Shown here one piece after another: positions 20,695-28,357 of a stretch of 64,000 nt of DNA. The notes beneath the pieces are model-generated. The model was given only the letters and a program-made list of their open reading frames with translations, was not told the DNA's origin and ran no database searches. The stretch comes from Klenkia marina (lineage in GTDB: Bacteria > Actinomycetota > Actinomycetes > Mycobacteriales > Geodermatophilaceae). Positions within the stretch are counted from its first letter, which is position 1. Each line of letters begins with the position of its first letter. A program made the translations under genes and the position numbers. The stretch covers positions 186,001 to 250,000 of the forward strand of contig NZ_FMUH01000004.1 in NCBI RefSeq assembly GCF_900101025.1, written 5' to 3'.

Positions 20695-20771
20695 AGGACC
20701 CCCTCGCCCCCCACGACGCCCCCCACGACGCGCTCCGCGCGCCGTGGGTCCCTGCGAGGGGGCCGTTCCAG
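20695..20771 (+). repeat. Stop-codon-linked stem-loop repeat, copy 2
   Basis: It begins one base after the ecm stop. Its outer stem is a perfect 9-bp pair, CCCCCTCGC with GCGAGGGGG, flanked by AGGA on the left and CCGTTCCAG on the right. The inner part pairs around a TCC loop (GCGC/GCGC). A short internal duplication of CGCCCCCCACGA makes this copy longer than the others. It may act as a terminator or 3' UTR element. Confidence 0.8.
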
Positions 20772-20775
20772 CGGG

Positions 20776-21513
20776 TCATCTCACCCACGGGCCGAAGCGC
20801 ACCGGGACGCCGGGGGACCACAGCACGCTGTTCGGTTCCCCGGCGACCGGCACGCCCGCCGCGGCCGTCAGGTCCTCGGACAGCTCGACCACCGAGGCCC
20901 GGTGCAGCGGCCACTCCGGGTGCTCGTTGGGCCAGTACGCGGTGCGGCCGAGGAACCCGCGGTGCAGGCCCCACCGCGAGGTGAGGAAGCGGTCCAGCGG
21001 CGCGGGGTCGGCGATGCGCTCACCGACCTGCACGGCGATCCGGCTGTGCGCGCCGCGCGGCGCCGGCCAGCGCCGCCGCGAGGTGTAGGTCACCACGTCG
21101 CCGTCGCGGCGCACCCGCATCCTCGCGAACGTGTAGGGCAGCCGGGCCACCCAGCGGGCGGCCAGCACCGGCAGCAGCCGGTCGGCCTCCAGCGAGGAGA
21201 ACACCACTCCCCGACGGCCCTGCTCGTCGACGGAGTACAGCCGCACGTTGGTCTCGGCGAACGAGCCGAGGTAGGGCAGCCCGGGCAGGCCGAAGAAGCC
21301 GATGCGCCGCATCCGGAACGGGATCAGCCCCACGTAGGTCGCGCCGTCCAGGGTGTCGGGGCGGGTGCCCGGCGGCAGGTGCGGGGCGACCAGGGCCGGG
21401 TCGACGGCCCAGTGCAGGAAGGCGAGGTCCGCCCAGCCCTGGGTGAAGACCGTGGCGCCGATCGGGCGCGGCGCGGTGGGGGTGACCGGTTCTGGGTGCA
21501 CGGGTCCCTGCAT
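20776..21513 (-). CDS. DUF2071 family protein (YqjF-like)
   Basis: The protein has 245 residues. Typical DUF2071 features are GWADLAFLHWAVDPALVAPHLP near the N terminus, ATYVGLIPFRM, and LGSFAETNVRLYSVDEQGRRGVVFSSLEA. The family is widespread and its function is unknown. An ATG giving MQGPVHPEPVT was chosen; a longer frame starting at 21585 would run 19 bp into the divergent enoyl-CoA hydratase gene. GAGGGA lies about 12 nt upstream. The stop lies 5 bp from the right edge of the stem-loop repeat. Confidence 0.8.
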   Translation of the reverse strand: MQGPVHPEPVTPTAPRPIGATVFTQGWADLAFLHWAVDPALVAPHLPPGTRPDTLDGATYVGLIPFRMRRIGFFGLPGLPYLGSFAETNVRLYSVDEQGRRGVVFSSLEADRLLPVLAARWVARLPYTFARMRVRRDGDVVTYTSRRRWPAPRGAHSRIAVQVGERIADPAPLDRFLTSRWGLHRGFLGRTAYWPNEHPEWPLHRASVVELSEDLTAAAGVPVAGEPNSVLWSPGVPVRFGPWVR

Positions 21514-21566
21514 GCCCGGGGTCGGGTCCCTCGACACCGGGACGTGCGCGTGGTGGGGTCGGGTGC

Positions 21567-22340
21567 ATGGCAGAGCTGGCAGCACCCCGGGTCGAGCGCA
21601 CCGACGACGTCGTCACCCTCACGATGTGCCGGCCCTCCCGGCGCAACGCACTGTCCCGGGAGCACCTGACCCAGCTGCTGGCCGCCGTGCGGGAGATCGC
21701 GGCCACCGACGCCACGGCGATCGTCGTCGCGGCCGAGGGCCCGGTGTTCAGCGCCGGGCACGATTTCGCCGACATGGACGGGGCCCCGATGGCCGAGGTC
21801 CGGTCGCTGCTGACCCTGTGCACCGAGTTCATGCAGACCCTGCACCAGGTGCCGCAGGTCGTCGTCGCCCGGGTGCACGCCCTGGCCACCGCGGCCGGCG
21901 CCCAGCTCGTCGCCTCCTGCGACCTCGCGGTGGCCGGCGAGTCCGCGGGGTTCGCCGCGCCCGGGGGCAAGGGTGGCTGGTTCTGCCACACGCCGATGGT
22001 GCCGATCGCGCGCAACGTCGGCCGCAAGCGGGCGATGGAGCTGGCCCTCACCGGCGACGTCGTCGACGCCCGCACCGCCCTGGACTGGGGGTTGGTCAAC
22101 CGGGTGGTGCCCGATGCCGAGCTCGACGACGCGGTCGCCGACCTGGTGGCGCGGGCGACCCGGGGGTCGCGGGCGTCCAAGGCGTGGGGCAAGCAGGCGA
22201 TGTACGCCCAGCTGGACCGGCCCGAGGCCGACGCCTACCTGCAGGCGGTCCAGACCATGGCCGCCGCGTCGCAGCTCGACGGTGCGCGCGAGGGCGTGGC
22301 CGCCTTCCTCGGCAAGCGTCCGGCGGTCTGGACCGACTGA
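21567..22340 (+). CDS. Enoyl-CoA hydratase/isomerase homologue without catalytic glutamates (ECHDC3-like)
   Basis: This 257-residue crotonase-fold protein has VFSAGHDFADM (CoA/oxyanion loop) near residue 60 and VARVHALATAAGAQLVASCDL near 100. Where active hydratases have two glutamates, this protein has Q113 and the loop APGGKGGWFCHTPM, a pattern like the ECHDC3 group. Hydratase activity is therefore doubtful; another crotonase-fold reaction or a non-catalytic role is possible. The ATG lies 53 nt from the divergent DUF2071 start. No TTAC-N6-GTAA site is visible upstream. Confidence 0.82.
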   Translation: MAELAAPRVERTDDVVTLTMCRPSRRNALSREHLTQLLAAVREIAATDATAIVVAAEGPVFSAGHDFADMDGAPMAEVRSLLTLCTEFMQTLHQVPQVVVARVHALATAAGAQLVASCDLAVAGESAGFAAPGGKGGWFCHTPMVPIARNVGRKRAMELALTGDVVDARTALDWGLVNRVVPDAELDDAVADLVARATRGSRASKAWGKQAMYAQLDRPEADAYLQAVQTMAAASQLDGAREGVAAFLGKRPAVWTD

Positions 22341-22499
22341 CGCATCACACCGGGAACAGGCGCGGACGGGGACGGTTGGCACTCCTGTGCGCACTCTGTG
22401 GCTGACCAAGCGGAGGGTCGTCGACTTCGGTCGGGCGACCACCGAGGGTTGACGACGGCGCAGCCCCGCCGTCCCTCCCTCCTGCGAAAGGCCTCCTCC

Positions 22500-23855
22500 G
22501 TGCTCTCCCGCCTCCGCCGCGTGCCCTTCGCGGCCCAGGTGCTGATCGCCCTCGTGCTGGGCGTGGCCCTCGGGCTCGTCGCCCGCGCCATCGGCACCGT
22601 CCCCGGCAGCTACGTCGACGGCGAGCTCGTCGCCGGCACCGACCAGAACTGGCTGACCTCGACGCTGGACACCATCGGCTCGACGTTCGTCGGGCTGCTG
22701 CGGGTCATCGTCATCCCGCTGATCGTCACCGCGATCATCGTCAGCATCGCCAACCTCAAGCAGGTCGGCAACGCCGCCCGGCTGGCCGGCCAGACCCTGC
22801 TGTGGTTCGCGATCACGGCGCTGATCGCGGTCTCCATCGGCATCGGCCTGGGCCTGATCACCCAGCCGGGTCGCAACAGCTCGGTCGCGGAGTCCGCCGC
22901 CGACTACAGCGGCACCGGCGGCTCGTGGTGGGACTTCCTCACCGGCCTGGTGCCCGGCAACATCCTCGGCCTCGAGGGCTCGACCGACGGCTCGCTGTCG
23001 TTCAACGTGCTGCAGCTCATCGTCGTCTCGGTCGCGGTCGGCATCGCCGCGCTGAAGGTCGGCGAGGCGGCCGAGCCGTTCCTGACCGTCACCCGCTCGG
23101 CGCTGGCGATCGTCCAGAAGGTGCTGTGGTGGGTCATCCTGCTCTCGCCGCTGGGCACGCTGGGCCTCATCGGGCACGCCGTCGCCGCCTACGGCTGGGA
23201 GTCCCTGGGCTCGCTCGGCGTCTTCGTCGCGGCCGTCTACGGCGGGCTCGTGCTGGTGCTCGGCGTCGTCTACCCGGTGCTGCTCAAGCTGCACGGCCTC
23301 TCGCCCAAGCGCTTCTACGCCGGTGCCTGGCCGGCCATCCAGCTGGGCTTCGTGTCCCGCTCCTCGATCGGCACGCTGCCGGTGACCGAGCGGGTGACCG
23401 AGGCCAACCTGGGTGTCCCGCGGTCCTACGCCTCGTTCGCCGTCCCGCTGGGGGCGACGACCAAGATGGACGGCTGCGCGGCGATCTACCCGGCGCTGGC
23501 CGCGATCTTCGTGGCGCAGTTCTTCGGCGTCGACCTGTCGATCACCGACTACCTGCTCATCGCGCTGGTCTCGGTCGTCGGCTCGGCCGCCACCGCCGGC
23601 GTCACGGGCGCGGTGGTCATGCTCACGCTGACGCTCTCGACGCTGGGCCTGCCGCTGGCCGGCGTCGGCCTGCTGCTGGCCGTCGACCCGATCCTCGACA
23701 TGGGCCGGACGGCGACCAACGTCGCCGGCCAGGCGCTGGTGCCGACCATCGTGGCCAAGCGCGAGGGCATCCTCGACCAGGAGCGCTACGACTCGACCAC
23801 CACGGTCGACCCGATCCGCTCCCTCGGCGAGACCCGCGAGCCCGAGCGCGTCTGA
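22500..23855 (+). CDS. Dicarboxylate/amino acid:cation symporter (DAACS family)
   Basis: The protein has 451 residues, about eight transmembrane helices and two re-entrant loops. Signatures are [20 protein letters not shown] near residue 75, [18 protein letters not shown] (serine-rich HP1), [20 protein letters not shown] (TM7, TKMDG in place of TMNMDG) and [18 protein letters not shown] (TM8/HP2). It should take up C4-dicarboxylates or acidic amino acids with sodium or protons. GTG was chosen because the first helix then begins at about residue 10 and AAAGG lies upstream; an in-frame GTG 34 codons earlier is possible but has no ribosome binding site. Confidence 0.9.
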   Translation: MLSRLRRVPFAAQVLIALVLGVALGLVARAIGTVPGSYVDGELVAGTDQNWLTSTLDTIGSTFVGLLRVIVIPLIVTAIIVSIANLKQVGNAARLAGQTLLWFAITALIAVSIGIGLGLITQPGRNSSVAESAADYSGTGGSWWDFLTGLVPGNILGLEGSTDGSLSFNVLQLIVVSVAVGIAALKVGEAAEPFLTVTRSALAIVQKVLWWVILLSPLGTLGLIGHAVAAYGWESLGSLGVFVAAVYGGLVLVLGVVYPVLLKLHGLSPKRFYAGAWPAIQLGFVSRSSIGTLPVTERVTEANLGVPRSYASFAVPLGATTKMDGCAAIYPALAAIFVAQFFGVDLSITDYLLIALVSVVGSAATAGVTGAVVMLTLTLSTLGLPLAGVGLLLAVDPILDMGRTATNVAGQALVPTIVAKREGILDQERYDSTTTVDPIRSLGETREPERV

Positions 23856-23885
23856 CGCGGTCGCCGGGCACGGGCGTCGGCGCGG

Positions 23886-23891
23886 TAGCGT
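23886..23891 (+). promoter_or_regulatory. -10 box (TAGCGT) of nucS, predicted leaderless
   Basis: TAGCGT lies 8 nt before the GTG start with no ribosome binding site between. Confidence 0.55.
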
Positions 23892-23899
23892 CGGCGCCC

Positions 23900-24571
23900 G
23901 TGCGCCTGGTCATCGCGACGTGCTCCGTCGACTACGTCGGGCGGCTCACCGCCCACCTGCCCACCGCCACCCGGCTGCTGCTGGTGAAGGCCGACGGCTC
24001 GGTGTCGGTGCACGCCGACGACCGCGCCTACAAGCCGCTGAACTGGATGACCCCGCCCTGCACCCTCAAGGACGCCCTCGTCGACGGATCGGGCACCTGG
24101 ACGGTCACCAACAAGGCCGGTGAGCAGCTCGTCATCACCATCGAAGAGGTGTTCCACGACGTGCGGCACGAGCTCGGGGTCGACCCCGGCCTGCAGAAGG
24201 ACGGCGTCGAGGCCGAGCTGCAGCGTCTGCTGGCCCTGCACGTCGAGACCTTCGGCGCCGGGTGGCAGCTGGTGCGCCGCGAGTACCCGACCGCGATCGG
24301 CCCGGTCGACCTGCTCTGCCGCGACGAGCGGGGCACCACGGTGGCCGTGGAGGTCAAGCGCCGCGGGGAGATCGACGGCGTCGAGCAGCTGACCCGTTAC
24401 CTGGAGCTGCTCAACCGCGACCCCCTGCTGGCCCCGGTCAAGGGCGTGTTCGCCGCCCAGGAGATCAAGCCGCAGGCCCGCGTGCTGGCCCGCGACCGCG
24501 GCATCGACTGCGTGACGGTGGACTACGCGGTGCTCAAGGGCACCGACGACCCCACTCAGCGCCTGTTCTGA
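23900..24571 (+). CDS. nucS: Mismatch-specific endonuclease NucS/EndoMS
   Basis: NucS cuts both strands at G-T, G-G and T-T mismatches and replaces MutS/MutL repair in actinobacteria. The protein has 223 residues: an N-terminal DNA-binding domain ([20 protein letters not shown]) and a RecB-like nuclease domain with the catalytic set in [13 protein letters not shown] (Asp) and [18 protein letters not shown] (Glu-x-Lys). The C terminus DDPTQRLF resembles the beta-clamp-binding tail required in vivo in mycobacteria. Synteny with Rv1321 supports the call. The start is set by the TAGCGT box. Confidence 0.95.
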   Translation: MRLVIATCSVDYVGRLTAHLPTATRLLLVKADGSVSVHADDRAYKPLNWMTPPCTLKDALVDGSGTWTVTNKAGEQLVITIEEVFHDVRHELGVDPGLQKDGVEAELQRLLALHVETFGAGWQLVRREYPTAIGPVDLLCRDERGTTVAVEVKRRGEIDGVEQLTRYLELLNRDPLLAPVKGVFAAQEIKPQARVLARDRGIDCVTVDYAVLKGTDDPTQRLF

Positions 24572-24595
24572 GACCTGCTTCACGCCCGCCGGTGG

Positions 24596-24609
24596 TTACC
24601 CGCGGGTAA
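24596..24609 (+). promoter_or_regulatory. TTAC-N6-GTAA palindrome upstream of the hydroxyacyl-CoA dehydrogenase gene
   Basis: TTACCCGCGGGTAA is a perfect palindrome, extended to 18 bp as GGTTACCCGCGGGTAACC. It starts 25 nt after the nucS stop and ends 69 bp before the GTG of the next gene. The same arrangement occurs before etfB and, with GTAG ends, before ecm and ccr. Confidence 0.65.
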
Positions 24610-24677
24610 CCAGCTCTGGCAGACTCGCCGGACCAGGGTGCGACGACGAGGTCGCGCCGGGACGAGGGAGTGGCAAC

Positions 24678-26459
24678 GTGGCCAGAGAACTCAGCCAGGT
24701 CGGGGTCGTCGGGCTCGGCACCATGGGCGCGGGCATCACCGAGGTGCTCGCCCGGGCCGGCCTGGACGTGACGGCCGTGGAGGTCTCGACCGAGGCGCTC
24801 GAGCGCGGCCGCGGCCACCTCGAGCAGTCCACCGACAAGGCCGTGCAGCGCGGCAAGCTCGACGCCGCCGACCGCGACGCGATCCTCGGGCGCATCCGCT
24901 GGTCGACCTCGCTCGACGACCTCGCCGAGGCCGAGCTGGTGGTCGAGGCGATCCCCGAGCGCATGGAGCTCAAGACCGAGGTCTTCGCGGCGCTGGACAA
25001 GATCTGCCCACCGGACACGATCCTGGCGACCAACACGTCGAGCCTGTCGGTCACCGAGCTGTCGGTGGCCACCGGCCGGCCGAGCAAGGTCATCGGCATG
25101 CACTTCTTCAACCCGGCGCCGGTCATGAAGCTGGTCGAGGTCATCAGCACCGTGGTCACCGAGCCGTCGGTGATCGCCGACGTCGAGGCGCTGGCCGAGC
25201 GGCTGGGCAAGACCGACGTGACCGTGGGCGACAAGGCCGGCTTCATCGCCAACGCCCTCCTCTTCGGCTACCTCAACCACGCCGTCTCGATGTACGAGGC
25301 CAAGTACGCCAGCCGCGAGGACATCGACGCGGCCATGCGGCTGGGCTGCGGCCTGCCGATGGGCCCGCTGGCCCTCATGGACCTCATCGGCATCGACACC
25401 GCCTACGAGATCCTCGACACGATGTACAAGCAGTCGCGCGACCGGCTGCACGCCCCGAGCCCGATCATCAAGCAGCTGATGACCGCCGGGCTGCTCGGCC
25501 GCAAGACCGGCCGCGGCTTCTACACCTACGCCGGCCGCGACTCCGCCGAGGTGGTGGCGGACGCGCAGACCCCCACCCCGGGCGGCGCCGCCGAGGGCGC
25601 CCGCCCGGTGCACACGGTCGGGCTGGTCGGCTCGGGGACGATGGCCACCGGGATGATCGAGGTGTTCGCCAAGGGCGGGTACGACACCGTGTTCGTCGCC
25701 CGCACCCCCGAGAAGGTCGAGGGGGTGCTCGCCGCGATCACCAAGAGCCTGGACAAGCAGGTCACCCGCGGCAAGCTCGACGAGGACGGCAAGGCCGCCG
25801 TCCTGGCCCGGCTCACCGGCACCACCGACCGGGCCGACCTGGCCGACGTCGACCTGGTGGTGGAGGCCGTGGTCGAGTCCCTGGCGGTCAAGCAGGAGCT
25901 GTTCGCCGAGCTGGGGCGCATCTGCAAGCCGGGCGCGGTGCTGGCCACCACGACGTCGTCGCTACCGGTCATCGAGTGCGCGAAGGCCAGTGCCCGCCCC
26001 GGGGACGTCGTGGGCCTGCACTTCTTCAACCCCGCCACGGTGATGAAGCTGGTGGAGGTGGTCTCCACCGTCGCCACCTCCGACGACGTCGCGGCCACCG
26101 CGCACGCCGTGTGCGGGCAGCTGGGCAAGCACGCGGTCTCCTGCACCGACCGCTCGGGCTTCATCGTCAACGCCCTGCTGTTCCCCTACCTCAACGACGC
26201 GGTGCGCATGCTGCAGGCGCACTACGCCACCGCCGACGACATCGACGCGGCCATGAAGGTCGGCTGCGGCTACCCGATGGGCCCCTTCGAGCTGCTGGAC
26301 ACCGTCGGGCTGGACGTCTCGCTGGCCATCGAGCGCGAGCTGTACACCGAGTTCCGCGAGCCGGGCTTCGCCCCTGCACCGCTGCTCGAGCACCTGGTCA
26401 CCGCCGGGTACCTCGGGCGCAAGACCGGCCGCGGGTTCCGGGAGCACGCCCGCCGGTAA
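24678..26459 (+). CDS. 3-hydroxyacyl-CoA (3-hydroxybutyryl-CoA) dehydrogenase, internally duplicated
   Basis: The protein has 593 residues made of two consecutive dehydrogenase units of about 290. Unit 1 starts VGVVGLGTMGAGITEVLARA with catalytic blocks TNTSSLSVTEL, GMHFFNPAPVMKLVEV and GLPMGPLALMDLIGIDTAY. Unit 2 repeats this from about residue 313 (VGLVGSGTMATGMIEVFA, TTTSSLPVIE, GLHFFNPATVMKLVEV, GYPMGPFELLDTVGLD). Both keep the His and Asn of the active site, although unit 1 looks the more canonical NAD binder. Long forms like this are known in actinobacteria. It should reduce acetoacetyl-CoA or oxidise 3-hydroxyacyl-CoA in beta-oxidation or the ethylmalonyl-CoA pathway. GTG lies behind GGGAG. 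Confidence 0.9.
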   Translation: MARELSQVGVVGLGTMGAGITEVLARAGLDVTAVEVSTEALERGRGHLEQSTDKAVQRGKLDAADRDAILGRIRWSTSLDDLAEAELVVEAIPERMELKTEVFAALDKICPPDTILATNTSSLSVTELSVATGRPSKVIGMHFFNPAPVMKLVEVISTVVTEPSVIADVEALAERLGKTDVTVGDKAGFIANALLFGYLNHAVSMYEAKYASREDIDAAMRLGCGLPMGPLALMDLIGIDTAYEILDTMYKQSRDRLHAPSPIIKQLMTAGLLGRKTGRGFYTYAGRDSAEVVADAQTPTPGGAAEGARPVHTVGLVGSGTMATGMIEVFAKGGYDTVFVARTPEKVEGVLAAITKSLDKQVTRGKLDEDGKAAVLARLTGTTDRADLADVDLVVEAVVESLAVKQELFAELGRICKPGAVLATTTSSLPVIECAKASARPGDVVGLHFFNPATVMKLVEVVSTVATSDDVAATAHAVCGQLGKHAVSCTDRSGFIVNALLFPYLNDAVRMLQAHYATADDIDAAMKVGCGYPMGPFELLDTVGLDVSLAIERELYTEFREPGFAPAPLLEHLVTAGYLGRKTGRGFREHARR

Positions 26460-26472
26460 CCTCGGCGGGGTC

Positions 26473-26772
26473 ATGGGCAGGGGACGGCGGCGGCCGCACG
26501 CAGGTGCACGCCCGCCGCTGTCCCGCACCCCACCGGTGGAGACCGCCGACGACGGCGACTGGGTGGTCCGCCCGGTCACCGGGTCGGCCAGCACCCGGGC
26601 CTACCGCTGCCCGGGCTGCGACCAGGAGATCCGCCCCGGCACGCCGCACGTGGTCGCCTGGCCGGTCTACGCCCGCGACTCCGACCTCGACCCGTGGGAC
26701 ACCGAGTCCTCGATCGACCTGCGCCGGCACTGGCACACCGCGTGCTGGCGCGCCCGCTCGCGTCGTCACTGA
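26473..26772 (+). CDS. Small zinc-ribbon-like protein
   Basis: The protein has 99 residues: a basic, Pro/Arg-rich N terminus, then a compact domain with YRCPGCDQEIRPGTPHVVAWP and RRHWHTACW. The CxxC pair, later histidines and a Cys suggest one bound zinc. Homologues of this type are common in actinobacteria and sometimes labelled ATP/GTP-binding protein without clear basis; no Walker motif is visible. The 3' end overlaps the convergent sortase gene by 7 bp. Confidence 0.6.
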   Translation: MGRGRRRPHAGARPPLSRTPPVETADDGDWVVRPVTGSASTRAYRCPGCDQEIRPGTPHVVAWPVYARDSDLDPWDTESSIDLRRHWHTACWRARSRRH

Positions 26773-27389
26773 ACCAGCGACGCGTACACCACCACGTTGT
26801 CGACGTAGCTGCGCCGCGAGCGGTCGAACTCGCCACCGCAGGTGATCAGCCTCAGCTGCGCGTCGACGGTGGGGCCGTACACCTCGTCGGTGGCGAAGGC
26901 CGACTTCGGGTACTCGGCGACCCGGGTGACCTCGAAGGTGAGCGTGCTGCCGTCGGCCTGCCCGACCAGCACCTGGGCCCCGACGGCGACCTCCTCGAGC
27001 CGGTAGAAGACCGCCGGGCCCGAGCGGGAGTCCACGTGGCCGGCCAGGACCGCCGGGCCGACCTGCCCGGGCGCCACGCCGGCGTCGAACCACCCGGCCT
27101 GCGCGTAGTCGGCCGGCGGCACGAGGGCGCCGCTGCCGTCGACCCCGATCGGCACCAGGCTGCTGGCCAGGTCGACGCTGGGCACCGCTACGGACACCGG
27201 TGCCACCGAGGCGACGGGCTCGTCCGTGGCCGCCTGCACCACCGGTGCCGGTGGCGAACCGGCCACGGCGGGGGCGGGCGGACTCCCCGCCAGGACGGCG
27301 ACCGCACCGCTGACGACGGCGACGGCGGCCAGCAGCCAGCGCAGCCTGGTCAGTCCGCGGTGCGGGGCGCGGTGCCGGTGACCGGCCAC
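26766..27389 (-). CDS. Class F sortase
   Basis: This 207-residue protein has an N-terminal transmembrane/signal anchor at about 17-35, a Pro/Ala/Val-rich spacer, and a sortase beta-barrel from about 75. The catalytic residues are H118 in LAGHVDSRSG, C184 in LRLITCGGEFD and Arg 192 or 193 in RSRRSYVDN. The TCGG-F-D context and short length fit class F, which is found in actinobacteria and whose physiological substrates are mostly unknown. The GTG start lies 6 nt after the stop of the upstream DUF4397 gene, so the two form an operon and the DUF4397 protein is the first candidate partner. Confidence 0.88.
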   Translation of the reverse strand: MAGHRHRAPHRGLTRLRWLLAAVAVVSGAVAVLAGSPPAPAVAGSPPAPVVQAATDEPVASVAPVSVAVPSVDLASSLVPIGVDGSGALVPPADYAQAGWFDAGVAPGQVGPAVLAGHVDSRSGPAVFYRLEEVAVGAQVLVGQADGSTLTFEVTRVAEYPKSAFATDEVYGPTVDAQLRLITCGGEFDRSRRSYVDNVVVYASLVQ

Positions 27390-27395
27390 CGGGGG

Positions 27396-28274
27396 TCAGG
27401 CGGCGTGGCGGGGTGCGGACCCGCGCCGCGGCAGCCGGCGGCCCGAGGCGAGCACGCCCCCGGCCAGCGCCAGTACCGACACGCCACCCAGCACGTACAG
27501 CAGCGGGGAGGACGACCCGGCCGCGCCACCACCACCGGCCTCGACCCCGCCGGCGGGCACGACGCCCGGGCTGGCGGCGTCCAGCACCGTCTGCACCCGC
27601 ACGCCGGAGTCGCCGTCGAGCAGCAGCACGGTGTAGGACGAGCCGTCGGCCAGGTCGACGGGGAGGTCGGTGGGCGTCCCGCCGGCGCCGCTCACCTGCA
27701 GGGTGGTGGAGCCACCGGGGACCGCCACGTAGTCGGTGCGGTCGGGGAAGGCCAGGTCGCCGGACAGCGTCGGGCCGCCGGCCAGGGCGACCGCGGCCGG
27801 CGTCAGCGTCTGCGAGGCGTTGATGACCCGGGCGCGGGCGTCGCCGGCCGGGGGAGCCGACAGGTCGTCGTCGAGCACCGTCAGGCCCAGCTGCGCGAAG
27901 GTGCCGACACCGGCCACCGTGTAGGCGTCGCCGGGGGCCACCGTCACGGTGGTCGAGAGCACCGGGGCCGAGGTGGCGGGCGCACCGGCCGACCGCATGG
28001 AGACGGTGTACGTGCCGGCCGGCACGGACTGGTAGTCCGAGACGGTGCCGTAGCCGACACCGGTGAGCACGATGCCGGTGTCGGGGGAGGACACCGAGTC
28101 GACGTAGACGTCGACCGAGGGGGTGTCGGGGCTCAGGTGCGCGAGCCGCAGCATGCCGGTGTCGGCGGCGCCGGCGATGCCCGGGGCCAGCAGACCGAGC
28201 AGGACGGCCATGCCGGTGACGAGGCCGGTGAGGAGGCCGGTGATCAGCGACGGAGCGGTGCGCCGGTGTGCCAC
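27396..28274 (-). CDS. Secreted DUF4397-domain protein with C-terminal membrane anchor
   Basis: The protein has 292 residues with an N-terminal signal peptide (LITGLLTGLVTGMAVLLGLL then GIAGA-AD). Two DUF4397-type beta repeats follow: RLAHLSPDTPSVDVYVD with VPAGTYTVSMRSAGA, and ARVINASQTLTPAAVALAGG with VPGGSTTLQVSGAGG. A Gly/Ser linker, a transmembrane helix (about 255-277) and the basic tail SGRRLPRRGSAPRHAA complete it. This looks like a cell-wall or surface protein and ends like a sortase substrate, but no LPXTG-like motif precedes the helix. GTG lies 7 nt after AGGAGG, which fixes the start. The class F sortase gene follows immediately. Confidence 0.82.
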   Translation of the reverse strand: MAHRRTAPSLITGLLTGLVTGMAVLLGLLAPGIAGAADTGMLRLAHLSPDTPSVDVYVDSVSSPDTGIVLTGVGYGTVSDYQSVPAGTYTVSMRSAGAPATSAPVLSTTVTVAPGDAYTVAGVGTFAQLGLTVLDDDLSAPPAGDARARVINASQTLTPAAVALAGGPTLSGDLAFPDRTDYVAVPGGSTTLQVSGAGGTPTDLPVDLADGSSYTVLLLDGDSGVRVQTVLDAASPGVVPAGGVEAGGGGAAGSSSPLLYVLGGVSVLALAGGVLASGRRLPRRGSAPRHAA

Positions 28275-28357
28275 GGCTGGCCTCCTGGGTGACGGGACGA
28301 CTACTGCGGGCAAACCGTACCGGTCCGTCACGGGCCGGGCACCCGGACCGGTGGTGG

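Noticed and set aside
22398-22499. Longer N terminus for the dicarboxylate symporter from GTG 22398
   Set aside because: The extra 34 residues are polar and lack a ribosome binding site; the GTG at 22500 puts the first membrane helix at the usual distance.
24594-24611. Palindrome GGTTACCCGCGGGTAACC as a terminator of nucS
   Set aside because: It has no loop to speak of, lies in the promoter region of the next gene and matches three other promoter-proximal sites, so an operator is the better reading.
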